Notes under the pieces: model-generated | Seen by the model: the letters and a program-made list of their open reading frames with translations, nothing else | Databases searched by the model: none | Told to the model about the DNA's origin: nothing | From: Pseudomonadota bacterium | GTDB lineage: Bacteria > Pseudomonadota > Alphaproteobacteria > Rhizobiales > Rhizobiaceae | DNA length: 5,571 nt | Direction of reading: 5' to 3' | Assembly (NCBI GenBank): GCA_003242525.1 | Contig: QGUU01000190.1 | Span: 1 to 5,571, forward strand | Program-made: the position numbers and the translations under genes | Part shown: positions 1-5,571 of the stretch, in pieces | Layout of the letters: each line of letters opens with the position of its first letter | Numbering within the stretch: the first letter of the stretch is position 1

Positions 1-801
1 CTGTCTTTGGTGTTCGGCGTCATGCGCATCGTCAACGTCGCGCATGGCGAGTTCTTCATGCTTGGCGCGGTGCTGGCCTGGGTGACCTCGAGCATGCTGG
101 GCGGCCACCCTGCCCTCGGCTTCGCCGCCGCGCTGGTGGCGGCGCCGCTCGCGGTCGGCGCCGTGGCATGGCTGGCGGAAAGGCTGGTTCTGCAGCGGCT
201 GGAGTACAATCCCGAGGCCACCATCGTCGCCACGATCGGCCTGCTCTATATCATTCAGCAGCTGGCGCTGACCTTCTACGGTCCGGAAGCCAGGCCGGTC
301 CCGCCGCCCTTCAACTATCGCATTCTTTTGCCGTGGTTCGGCTATTCCGGCTACAAGCTCTCCATCATCGCCTTTTCCGCCCTGCTGCTGGTCGCGACCT
401 GGCTGGTGCTGACGCGCACGAAGGTCGGGCTTCTCATGCGCGCCACGCAATATGACAGGGAGATCGCGCAGGCCTTCGCAATTCCCGTGGGCCGCGTCTA
501 TGCCGGCGTATTTGCGCTGGGCGCCATGCTGGCGGCAATAGCGGCGGTGCTGATCGTGCCAATCAGCCAGGCACATTATCTGATGGGACACGATCCACTG
601 CTTCTGTCCTTCATCGTGGTCATCATAGGCGGACTGGGCTCCCTGCGCGGCACCGTGGTGGCCGCGATACTGATCGGCCTGTCCGACGGCATAATCTCGA
701 TGTTCTTTTCGCCCACGCTGGCCAAGATGGTAGCCACGCTGGCAGTCGCGCTTGTACTCGTATTCCGCCCGCAGGGCCTGTTCGGGGCAACGGCGCGATG
801 A
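1..801 (+). CDS. livH: HAAT-family ABC transporter permease, LivH type (5' partial)
   Basis: This is an inner-membrane permease subunit of a branched-chain amino acid (HAAT) type ABC importer, which pairs with the LivM protein encoded next. The reading frame is open from base 1, so the gene begins upstream. The 266 visible residues compare with about 290 in the family, so roughly 20-30 N-terminal residues are missing. A TTG at base 7 is an internal leucine codon, not a start. Visible family marks are MRIVNVAHGEFFMLGA (visible residues 8-23), a cytoplasmic loop RATQYDREIAQAFAIPV (about 147-163) that would contact the ATPases, and the glycine-rich IIGGLGSLRGTVVAA near residue 208. Several hydrophobic segments fit a multi-pass membrane protein. 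The stop overlaps the livM start (ATGA). The family is clear; the actual substrate (branched-chain or other amino acid, amide, urea or other) cannot be read from the permease. Confidence 0.95.
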   Translation: MSLVFGVMRIVNVAHGEFFMLGAVLAWVTSSMLGGHPALGFAAALVAAPLAVGAVAWLAERLVLQRLEYNPEATIVATIGLLYIIQQLALTFYGPEARPVPPPFNYRILLPWFGYSGYKLSIIAFSALLLVATWLVLTRTKVGLLMRATQYDREIAQAFAIPVGRVYAGVFALGAMLAAIAAVLIVPISQAHYLMGHDPLLLSFIVVIIGGLGSLRGTVVAAILIGLSDGIISMFFSPTLAKMVATLAVALVLVFRPQGLFGATAR

Positions 802-1763
802 CGGGGGAAGTTTCGCCGCTGCGGGTCTATCTGCTCCACGCAGCAATCATCCTTGCGCTGTTTGCGCTCAATTTCATGTTGCCGCCCTATCATCACGGCC
901 TGATGGCGCGCATCATGGTCCTGGCCGTCTTCGCCATGGGCTACAACATGCTCTTTGGCTATGCAGGGTTGCTCAGCCTCGGCCATGCCATGTTCTTTGC
1001 GGCAGGCATGTACGGCACCGGGCTGGCCATCACCCATTTCGGCACTGGAGTTCCGGCCGCTTTCGCCTGCGGCATCGTTGCCGGCGCAGTGCTGGCGTTC
1101 GCTATCGGCCTGCTCGCCCTGCGCACCAGCGGCGTGGCGTTCATGATCGTGACCATGATGTTTTCGCAGGTCTTTTATCTTGCCATTCTCTATTTCGCGG
1201 CCTGGACCGGCGGCGACCAGGGAATGGTGCTGCAACAGGCGGCGCGGGTGGCCACGCTCGGACCGCTCGTGCTCGACCTGTCCCACCCTGTCGGGCGCTA
1301 CATGGCGGCGCTTGCATTGTTCGCGATCGCTCTTTTCGCAACCCTCATCACCGTGCGCTCGCGCTGGGGACGGGTGCTCGTCGCGATCCGCGAGAACGAG
1401 GAACGCACAAGAATGCTGGGCTATGACACCTTTGCCAACAAGCTGGCCGTAACGGTGCTTTCCGGCACGATCGCGGCGGCCGCCGGCTCGGCCTTTGCGC
1501 TGCTGTTCGGCTATGTCGGCGCCAATTTCGCAGCCGTGCAATATTCCATCCTGCCCTTGCTGTGGGTTTTGCTCGGCGGGGCGGCCACGACGCTCGGCCC
1601 GTTGGTGGGGACGGTGGTCATGTACTATGTCACCGACACGGCGAGCAGCTACACTTCCGCGTGGCTGCTGATCGTGGGCGTGGTGCTTATCGCGCTGGTG
1701 CTGTTTTTCCCCAAGGGGATACTCGGGACGCTGCGGGAGCGTTGGGCGGGATGGTTGCCATGA
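798..1763 (+). CDS. livM: HAAT-family ABC transporter permease, LivM type
   Basis: This is the second membrane subunit of the importer, 321 residues, a normal length for non-enteric LivM proteins. The ATG at 798 overlaps the livH stop as ATGA, which supports this start, although the upstream Shine-Dalgarno match (GGGG at 784-787) is weak. The family signature GYAGLLSLGHAMFFAAGMYG lies at residues 54-73. A TGGDQGM loop (137-143) sits where LivM proteins usually have TGG-[ST]-[DN]-GL. The ATPase-contact loop AIRENEERTRMLGYD is at 196-210, and LLGGAATTLGPLVGT at 258-272 matches the conserved glycine-rich region near the C-terminus. About eight or nine hydrophobic segments are visible, the last at about 287-305 followed by the typical FPKGILGTLRER tail. 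It should form a heterodimeric channel with LivH in the inner membrane. Confidence 0.96.
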   Translation: MTGEVSPLRVYLLHAAIILALFALNFMLPPYHHGLMARIMVLAVFAMGYNMLFGYAGLLSLGHAMFFAAGMYGTGLAITHFGTGVPAAFACGIVAGAVLAFAIGLLALRTSGVAFMIVTMMFSQVFYLAILYFAAWTGGDQGMVLQQAARVATLGPLVLDLSHPVGRYMAALALFAIALFATLITVRSRWGRVLVAIRENEERTRMLGYDTFANKLAVTVLSGTIAAAAGSAFALLFGYVGANFAAVQYSILPLLWVLLGGAATTLGPLVGTVVMYYVTDTASSYTSAWLLIVGVVLIALVLFFPKGILGTLRERWAGWLP

Positions 1764-2500
1764 CGCCGCTGCTCGAAACACGGGGCCTGAAACGCCATTT
1801 CGGCGGCCTGAAGGCGGTGGATGGCGTCGATTTCACGCTCATGCCAGGCGAAATCCGCGCCGTCATTGGCCCGAACGGCGCCGGCAAGACCACTTTTGTC
1901 AGCCTCGTATGCGGGCGTATCACGCCCTCGGCGGGAACCATCGTCTTTCAGGGACGAGACATCACCAACCTGCCTGCGCACCGGAGAGTGAGGCAAGGCA
2001 TCGCCTATACGTTCCAGATCACCAGCGTCTTCCCGAACCTCAGCGTCTACGACAATGTCGCCCTGCCGGTGCAGCGCACGCTCACCGATGGCCGGTCGCA
2101 GAAAGCGCTGCGCGAGGGGGCCATAGAAGCCTTGCAACGGACCGGCCTTGCCGACCGTGCCGGCGTGCCCGCCGGACAACTCGCCTATGGCCATCAGCGC
2201 CTTCTGGAAGTAGCGATGGGGCTCGCTCTCAGGCCCCGCCTCCTGATCCTGGACGAGCCGACGCAGGGACTTTCCGACGGCGAGATCGAGGATTTCGTCC
2301 GGCTTGTGCAGGAGGTTGCGAGCGAGGCCACCGTGCTTCTCATCGAGCACAACATGCCGCTGGTCATGCGTCTTGCCCATTGCATCACGGTGCTGGATGC
2401 CGGCCGGATTCTGGCGGAGGGCACGCCTGACGAGATCCGTGAAAATGTCGCTGTCCAGCAGGCCTATCTCGGCACCATCACGGGGGAAGCGGCGGCATGA
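1760..2500 (+). CDS. livG: HAAT-family ABC transporter ATP-binding protein, LivG type
   Basis: This is a cytoplasmic ATPase of the importer, 246 residues from the ATG at 1760. That start overlaps the livM stop (ATGA) and has GGGCGGG (1744-1750) nine bases upstream. An in-frame ATG at 1751 would leave no spacing from that motif and is less likely. Walker A GPNGAGKT is at residues 37-44, the Q-loop glutamine at 86 (FQIT), the signature-like LAYGHQ at 141-146, Walker B LLILDEP at 161-167 (D165, E166) and the switch histidine H197 in EHNM. The signature departs from LSGGQ in the way LivG proteins usually do. The segment after Walker B is TQGLSDGEI, where many LivG proteins have AGLNP-x-E, so this belongs to a divergent LivG subgroup. 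The C-terminal region (about 217-240) carries the LivG-type GTPDEIRENVAVQQAYLG element. It would act as a heterodimer with LivF. Confidence 0.96.
   Translation: MTPLLETRGLKRHFGGLKAVDGVDFTLMPGEIRAVIGPNGAGKTTFVSLVCGRITPSAGTIVFQGRDITNLPAHRRVRQGIAYTFQITSVFPNLSVYDNVALPVQRTLTDGRSQKALREGAIEALQRTGLADRAGVPAGQLAYGHQRLLEVAMGLALRPRLLILDEPTQGLSDGEIEDFVRLVQEVASEATVLLIEHNMPLVMRLAHCITVLDAGRILAEGTPDEIRENVAVQQAYLGTITGEAAA
2482..2489 (+). promoter_or_regulatory. Ribosome binding site for livF
   Basis: GGGGGAAG lies seven bases before the livF ATG at 2497, inside the last codons of livG. It is a good purine-rich Shine-Dalgarno match and supports the ATG that overlaps the livG stop as the true livF start. Confidence 0.6.
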
Positions 2501-3210
2501 CCGGCGGGCCTATCCTGACGATCAGCAAGCTCGATTGCGGCTATGGTGGAGTCCAGGTGCTGCATGGGCTGGACCTTACCCTGAACCGCGGCGAAGTGTT
2601 GTGCCTGCTTGGCCGTAACGGCGCAGGCAAGACGACGACGCTGAAGGCGATCCTGGGATTGGTCAAGGCCAGTGCCGGCTCCATAAGAATGGAGCAGCTG
2701 GAGTTGACCGGAATCCCTGCACATGAAGTGCCGAAGGCCGGCATCGCCTATGTGCCGCAGGGCCGGCGCCTGTTCGCCGAAATGACCGTCTCCGAGAACC
2801 TCGAGATCGGGCTGATGGCACGCAACAGAGGCAAGGCGGTGCGCGAAGCGGTTCTCGACCTTTTTCCGCTGCTGCGCCAACGGCTGAACCAGCGATCGGG
2901 AACGCTGTCGGGTGGGGAGCAGCAGATGCTTGCCATGGCGCGGGCGCTCTGCCTTGAACCCAAGGTCCTTCTTCTGGACGAGCCGACGGAGGGCCTGATG
3001 CCTTCCATGATCGCCAGAATCCGCGAGACGGTGGCCAAATTGCGCGGCATGGGCGTATCCACCATCCTTGTCGAGCAACGCGTAGATGCGGTGCTGCCCC
3101 TGGCCGACCGGGTGGCATTCATCGAGAATGGCCGCAATCGCGAGACGGTCGGTGTGGAGGTCCTGCGCGCCGACCCTTCCGCGGTCAAGCGCTATGTCGG
3201 CGTTGGCTGA
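2497..3210 (+). CDS. livF: HAAT-family ABC transporter ATP-binding protein, LivF type
   Basis: This is the second cytoplasmic ATPase of the importer, 237 residues, the usual LivF length. The ATG overlaps the livG stop (ATGA). Walker A GRNGAGKT is at residues 39-46, the Q-loop glutamine at 88 (VPQGRRLF, a LivF hallmark), the ABC signature LSGGEQQ at 137-143, Walker B VLLLDEP at 157-163 (D161, E162) and the switch region LVEQ at 191-194. Glutamine replaces the usual switch histidine; this is common in LivF and is not damage. DEPTEGLMPSMI follows Walker B, a variant also close to the UrtE/amide-transporter style, so the substrate class stays open. The C-terminus ends normally in KRYVGVG. Its stop lies five bases from the convergent nagA stop and inside a short inverted repeat. 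Confidence 0.96.
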   Translation: MTGGPILTISKLDCGYGGVQVLHGLDLTLNRGEVLCLLGRNGAGKTTTLKAILGLVKASAGSIRMEQLELTGIPAHEVPKAGIAYVPQGRRLFAEMTVSENLEIGLMARNRGKAVREAVLDLFPLLRQRLNQRSGTLSGGEQQMLAMARALCLEPKVLLLDEPTEGLMPSMIARIRETVAKLRGMGVSTILVEQRVDAVLPLADRVAFIENGRNRETVGVEVLRADPSAVKRYVGVG

Positions 3211-3221
3211 TCCGGTCAGCC
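3205..3221. terminator. Inverted repeat holding both convergent stop codons
   Basis: GGCTGA at 3205-3210 and TCAGCC at 3216-3221 form a perfect six-base inverted repeat around the five-base spacer TCCGG. The livF TGA lies in the left arm and the nagA TGA (minus strand) in the right arm. The same hairpin could form at the 3' end of either transcript. No run of T follows on either strand, so it is not a canonical intrinsic terminator. It could be a weak bidirectional terminator, a 3'-end stabilising stem, or chance. An outer TCGGC/GCCGA pair (3197-3201, 3231-3235) could extend it across an unequal internal loop. Confidence 0.35.
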
Positions 3222-4385
3222 GTCCTGGCTGCCGAAGACCTGCCGGCCGTCGATCCAGACGCTTTCCACGTCAAGTTCCTCCGAGAGCGCGACGATATTG
3301 GCGGCAAATCCGGTAGCCAGCCGCCCCAGCCGATGCGCCTGGCCCGCAGCCTGCGCCGGATATGTCGAGGCCATGCGCAGGGCTTCTCCAAGCTCAAGAC
3401 CAATGGTCCGGTGCATGAAACGCAGCGCCGAAGCCATGTCGAGATCGGCGCCAGCCAGCGTGCCGTCCGCCAGACGCAGCGATCCGTCCCTGCGGTAGAT
3501 GTTGCGTCCGTTCAGCGTGAAGCTGTCCATGTCCGTCCCTAGCGGGGCCATCGCATCCGTGACGAGGAAAATGCGTCCCGGCCCCTGCTTGGCGCGCAGC
3601 GCGATGCGGATCGTTGCGGGATCGACATGGACCCCATCCGCAATCAGGCCGGCATGCAGCCCTCCTGCCTCGATTGCAGCCCCGACCAGCCCGGGCTCGC
3701 GGCTGCCGAGCTGGCTCATGGCGTTGAAGATATGGGTCACCACGCTTGCCCCCGAGTCTCCATAGGTCCGGGCTACGGCATAGCTTGTGTCGGTGTGGCC
3801 GAGGCTGACAACGACGCCGGCTTCGACAAGCGCCGCCACCTGCTGCGGACGAACCGATTCCGGCGCCACGGTCGTAAGCAGCACAGGTAGCGCCGTGCGC
3901 GCCCCGATCAAAGCCGCCTCGTCTGCGGGCGTCATGGGGCGGATAAGGGCTGGGTCGTGCGCTCCCTTCCGCGCAAGCGACAGGTGCGGACCCTCCAGAT
4001 GCAGGCCGAGAAAGCCGGGCACCCGCTCGGCCGCGGCTCTTTTCCCGGCCTCGATTGCGGCTGCAGTGATTTCGGGCGTATCGGTTATCAATGTCGGCAG
4101 GAGCGCCGTCGTGCCGAAGCGCGCATGCGCGACGCAAATGGTGCGGATCGTCGCCACGTCGGGGAGGTCGTTCAGCATGACGCCACCCCCGCCATTGACC
4201 TGGAGATCGACAAAGCCCGGTGCAACCATGCCGCCATCCAGGACGTGACGTTCGACACCGGCCGGCACATCGGCGGCCGCTACAACGCCTTCCACCCGGT
4301 CCCCACGCACGATCAGGGCGGCGTTATCAAGCCATTGCTCGCCATCGAAAATACGCGCGCCGACGAGCGCGAATGATTTGCTCAT
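3216..4385 (-). CDS. nagA: N-acetylglucosamine-6-phosphate deacetylase
   Basis: This cytoplasmic amidohydrolase removes acetate from GlcNAc-6-phosphate to give glucosamine-6-phosphate, the committing step of GlcNAc catabolism and also used in cell-wall amino-sugar recycling. It has 389 residues, the normal family length. The barrel entry motif PGFVDLQVNGGGG is at 56-68 and LHLEGPHLS at 128-136 includes the metal ligand E131. GHTDTS gives H197 and THIFNAM gives H218 (metal ligands). REPGLVG is at 229-235, DGVHVDP gives substrate-binding H253, and VTDAMAP gives the catalytic aspartate D277. All expected active-site residues are present, so the enzyme should be functional. The ATG at 4385 overlaps the stop of the upstream SIS gene (ATGA) and has GGAG (4394-4391) five bases upstream. 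It is the last gene of its operon. Confidence 0.97.
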   Translation of the reverse strand: MSKSFALVGARIFDGEQWLDNAALIVRGDRVEGVVAAADVPAGVERHVLDGGMVAPGFVDLQVNGGGGVMLNDLPDVATIRTICVAHARFGTTALLPTLITDTPEITAAAIEAGKRAAAERVPGFLGLHLEGPHLSLARKGAHDPALIRPMTPADEAALIGARTALPVLLTTVAPESVRPQQVAALVEAGVVVSLGHTDTSYAVARTYGDSGASVVTHIFNAMSQLGSREPGLVGAAIEAGGLHAGLIADGVHVDPATIRIALRAKQGPGRIFLVTDAMAPLGTDMDSFTLNGRNIYRRDGSLRLADGTLAGADLDMASALRFMHRTIGLELGEALRMASTYPAQAAGQAHRLGRLATGFAANIVALSEELDVESVWIDGRQVFGSQDG

Positions 4386-5404
4386 CTCGTCTCCGTCACC
4401 TTTCGCAGATTCCGGGGCCGGTCGGGATCGAGTCCCCGACGGCGCGCGAAGGCCTCCACGAAGCCGTAAAAAGGAACGATCAGGGCGAGCGCGTCGGTCA
4501 GCGGATGACCCGTGGCGACGTGCGGCAGGTGGGCTGCCTTCCGGGCGAGCACCGACGTAACGGAAACTGCCGCGCCCTTGACGGTCAGCTCATCGGCCGT
4601 CTCGGCCAGAGAAGCCTCGGCCATGTCGCGCGCCGCCAGCACCAGTACCGGAAAGCCCGGCTCGACAAGTGCGAGTGGCCCGTGCATCACCTCCGCCGCG
4701 CTGTAGGCTTCAGCGTGCATGAAACATGTTTCCTTGAACTTGAGGGCAGCCTCGCCGGCAATCGCGAGCGTAGGCCCGCGGCCAAGCACAAACAGCGAGC
4801 CATCGTCGTCTAGCGCGTCAGCCAGCCCCATCCAGTCGCAGCGGACTGCCCTGGCCAGGTCGTCAGGAAGAGCCTGCAGAGCGGTCAGAAGCGCTGCATC
4901 CTCCGTCGCGTGCGCCATCAGCGCCAGTCCGGCGATGGCCGAATTGACGAAGGTCTTGGTTGCGGCGACGCTGCGCTCCGGGCCGGCCATGATGTCGATC
5001 GCATGTTCGCAAACGGCGGCCAGCGGCGAATCAGCCATGTTGGTCACGGCCACGGTCAACGCGCCGCCCGCACGCGCGCCTTCGGCCATGGCCACGATGT
5101 CGGGGCTCCGGCCCGACTGCGAGATTGCCAGGCAGGCAGAGCCGGCAAGCCTCAGCTTGCGCCCGTAAACCGACGTTACGGAGGGGCCTACGGAAGCGAC
5201 GGCCAGTCCGGCAGTCAGTTCGATCGCATATTTCATGAAGGTTGCGGCATGGTCGGAGGAGCCGCGCGCCACGGTGACGACGAAATGCGGATCGCGCGCT
5301 CCGATCGCGCGGCCCGCATCACGCAATGTCGAATCGGAACGGTCGAGCAGCCGGGCCGCGGCCTCCGGAATTTCGTCGATCTCGCGGCGCATATGGGTCG
5401 TCAA
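4382..5404 (-). CDS. SIS-domain aminosugar deaminase/isomerase (NagB-II-like, GlmS C-terminal homologue)
   Basis: This protein has 340 residues with two SIS domains like the isomerase half of GlmS, but no glutamine amidotransferase domain. It therefore probably runs the deaminating reaction, glucosamine-6-phosphate to fructose-6-phosphate plus ammonia, after NagA. The first SIS domain shows ARGSSDHA (46-53), SQSGRSPD (95-102) and AGPERSVAATKTF (140-152). The second shows LGRGPTLAIAGEAALKFKE (207-225) and HAEAYSAAEVMHGPLALV (230-247). The C-terminal DPDRPRNLRK ends at K335. Aligned by eye to E. coli GlmS, E225, H241 and K335 match E488, H504 and K603, so the sugar-phosphate site looks intact. 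The start is the TTG at 5404, which has GGAGG six bases upstream and overlaps the GntR stop (TTGA). The ATG at 5392 lies 18 bases from that motif and fits poorly. Alternatives are an AgaS- or FrlB-like SIS enzyme acting on another amino-sugar or fructosamine phosphate; the nagA neighbour favours GlcN-6-P. Confidence 0.88.
   Translation of the reverse strand: MTTHMRREIDEIPEAAARLLDRSDSTLRDAGRAIGARDPHFVVTVARGSSDHAATFMKYAIELTAGLAVASVGPSVTSVYGRKLRLAGSACLAISQSGRSPDIVAMAEGARAGGALTVAVTNMADSPLAAVCEHAIDIMAGPERSVAATKTFVNSAIAGLALMAHATEDAALLTALQALPDDLARAVRCDWMGLADALDDDGSLFVLGRGPTLAIAGEAALKFKETCFMHAEAYSAAEVMHGPLALVEPGFPVLVLAARDMAEASLAETADELTVKGAAVSVTSVLARKAAHLPHVATGHPLTDALALIVPFYGFVEAFARRRGLDPDRPRNLRKVTETR
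4391..4394 (-). promoter_or_regulatory. Ribosome binding site for nagA
   Basis: GGAG on the minus strand lies five bases before the nagA ATG (4385-4383), within the last codons of the upstream SIS gene. It supports the ATG of the ATGA overlap as the nagA start. Confidence 0.5.
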
Positions 5405-5568
5405 ATCCGGCCTCCATTGTCGTCGCCCGGCAGGCCGAGCCGCAACTCGGCAACGAAATCATAGGCGTCGCCGCGATAGATCGACCGGGTGAACTCTATA
5501 ACCCTTCCGCTTGCGAGATAGGAGATACGCCTGTCCTTTAACAAAATCCCCAACCCCACAAAACCGAC
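5401..5568 (-). CDS. GntR-family transcriptional regulator, C-terminal end of UTRA domain (partial)
   Basis: Only the last 55 residues of this gene lie in the window. GRVIEFTRSIYRGDAYDFVA (visible residues 21-40) is the characteristic end of the UTRA effector-binding domain of HutC-subfamily GntR regulators. Those proteins are usually about 240 residues with an N-terminal winged helix-turn-helix, which is missing here. Family members beside nag genes, such as B. subtilis NagR (YvoA), bind amino-sugar phosphates and repress the pathway, so this one probably controls the operon that follows it. Its TGA overlaps the SIS gene's TTG start. Just before the visible stretch an in-frame TAG occupies 5571-5569 at the window edge. 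The first ten or so codons (TTT, TTG, TTA, GGG) are unlike the rest of the window. Either the gene is broken there or, more likely, the terminal bases are unreliable. Confidence 0.75.
   Translation of the reverse strand, partial: VGFVGLGILLKDRRISYLASGRVIEFTRSIYRGDAYDFVAELRLGLPGDDNGGRI
5411..5415 (-). promoter_or_regulatory. Ribosome binding site deciding the TTG start of the SIS gene
   Basis: GGAGG on the minus strand lies six bases before the TTG at 5404-5402, ideal spacing. It is 18 bases from the next in-frame ATG (5392-5390), which is too far. This makes TTG the likely start and gives a four-base TTGA overlap with the regulator gene's stop. Confidence 0.65.
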
Positions 5569-5571
5569 CTA

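Noticed and set aside
801..810. Ten-base repeat ACGGGGGAAG, also at 2480-2489
   Set aside because: One copy is the livF ribosome binding site and the other lies inside early livM codons after its start. Two short G-rich copies are compatible with chance.
1562..1759. Possible upstream extension of livG into livM
   Set aside because: The frame is open upstream, but the extension has no family similarity. The LivG homology begins at about 1760, where the start overlaps the livM stop.
576..1781. 401-residue open frame on the minus strand across livH and livM
   Set aside because: Across livM it reads the exact complement of livM codons, which turns hydrophobic codons into D, Q, E, H and R codons. 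The product is low-complexity and hydrophilic with no motif, as expected for an antisense shadow in GC-rich DNA.
1649..2380. 243-residue minus-strand open frame over livM/livG
   Set aside because: It lies opposite well-supported ATPase and permease coding sequence and has no recognisable domain.
3394..4137. 247-residue minus-strand open frame inside nagA in another frame
   Set aside because: It is out-of-frame overlap of nagA, arginine-, alanine- and glycine-rich without motifs; nagA itself has all its catalytic residues.
4220..4813. 197-residue plus-strand open frame across the nagA/SIS junction
   Set aside because: It is antisense to two motif-rich genes and its composition is typical of a shadow frame.
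5547..5557. GGGGTTGGGG on the minus strand, resembling a telomeric or G-quadruplex repeat
   Set aside because: It is a single copy in a stretch that looks like poor-quality contig end. There is no repeat array to support a structural role.
1..5571. RNA genes, CRISPR arrays, insertion sequences, attachment sites
   Set aside because: The window is fully covered by seven protein-coding genes with intact family motifs. I saw no tRNA-like folds, spaced direct repeats or transposase fragments.

Overview
The window is a GC-rich, almost gap-free stretch of bacterial chromosome or large replicon. Codon choice, operon style and protein sequence suggest an alphaproteobacterium, most likely in the Hyphomicrobiales (Mesorhizobium/Phyllobacteriaceae-like). 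That placement is an inference from protein style, not a database match.

Left half (1-3210, + strand): four genes of a branched-chain-amino-acid-type (HAAT family) ABC importer in the usual order. These are the permease livH (5' end cut off by the window), the permease livM, the ATPase livG and the ATPase livF. Each pair overlaps by four bases (ATGA), so the genes are almost certainly co-transcribed and translationally coupled. The periplasmic binding protein, which would show the substrate, is not in the window; it may lie upstream of livH.

Right half (5571-3216, - strand): an amino-sugar catabolic operon read toward the importer. Its order of transcription is the end of a GntR/UTRA regulator, a stand-alone SIS-domain enzyme resembling the isomerase half of GlmS (a probable NagB-II-type glucosamine-6-phosphate deaminase), and nagA (N-acetylglucosamine-6-phosphate deacetylase). 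These genes also overlap by four bases (TTGA and ATGA). Together the two enzymes would convert GlcNAc-6-P to acetate plus GlcN-6-P, and then to fructose-6-P plus ammonia. The regulator would probably sense a phosphorylated amino sugar.

The two operons converge with only five bases between the livF and nagA stop codons, and a short perfect inverted repeat contains both stops. There is no non-coding stretch of 300 bases or more, and no RNA gene, mobile element or CRISPR array. The last ~31 bases have an odd composition and an in-frame stop in the regulator gene, which looks more like a contig-end artefact than biology. I see no clearly new system. The most open question is whether the importer serves the amino-sugar pathway or is only a neighbour.
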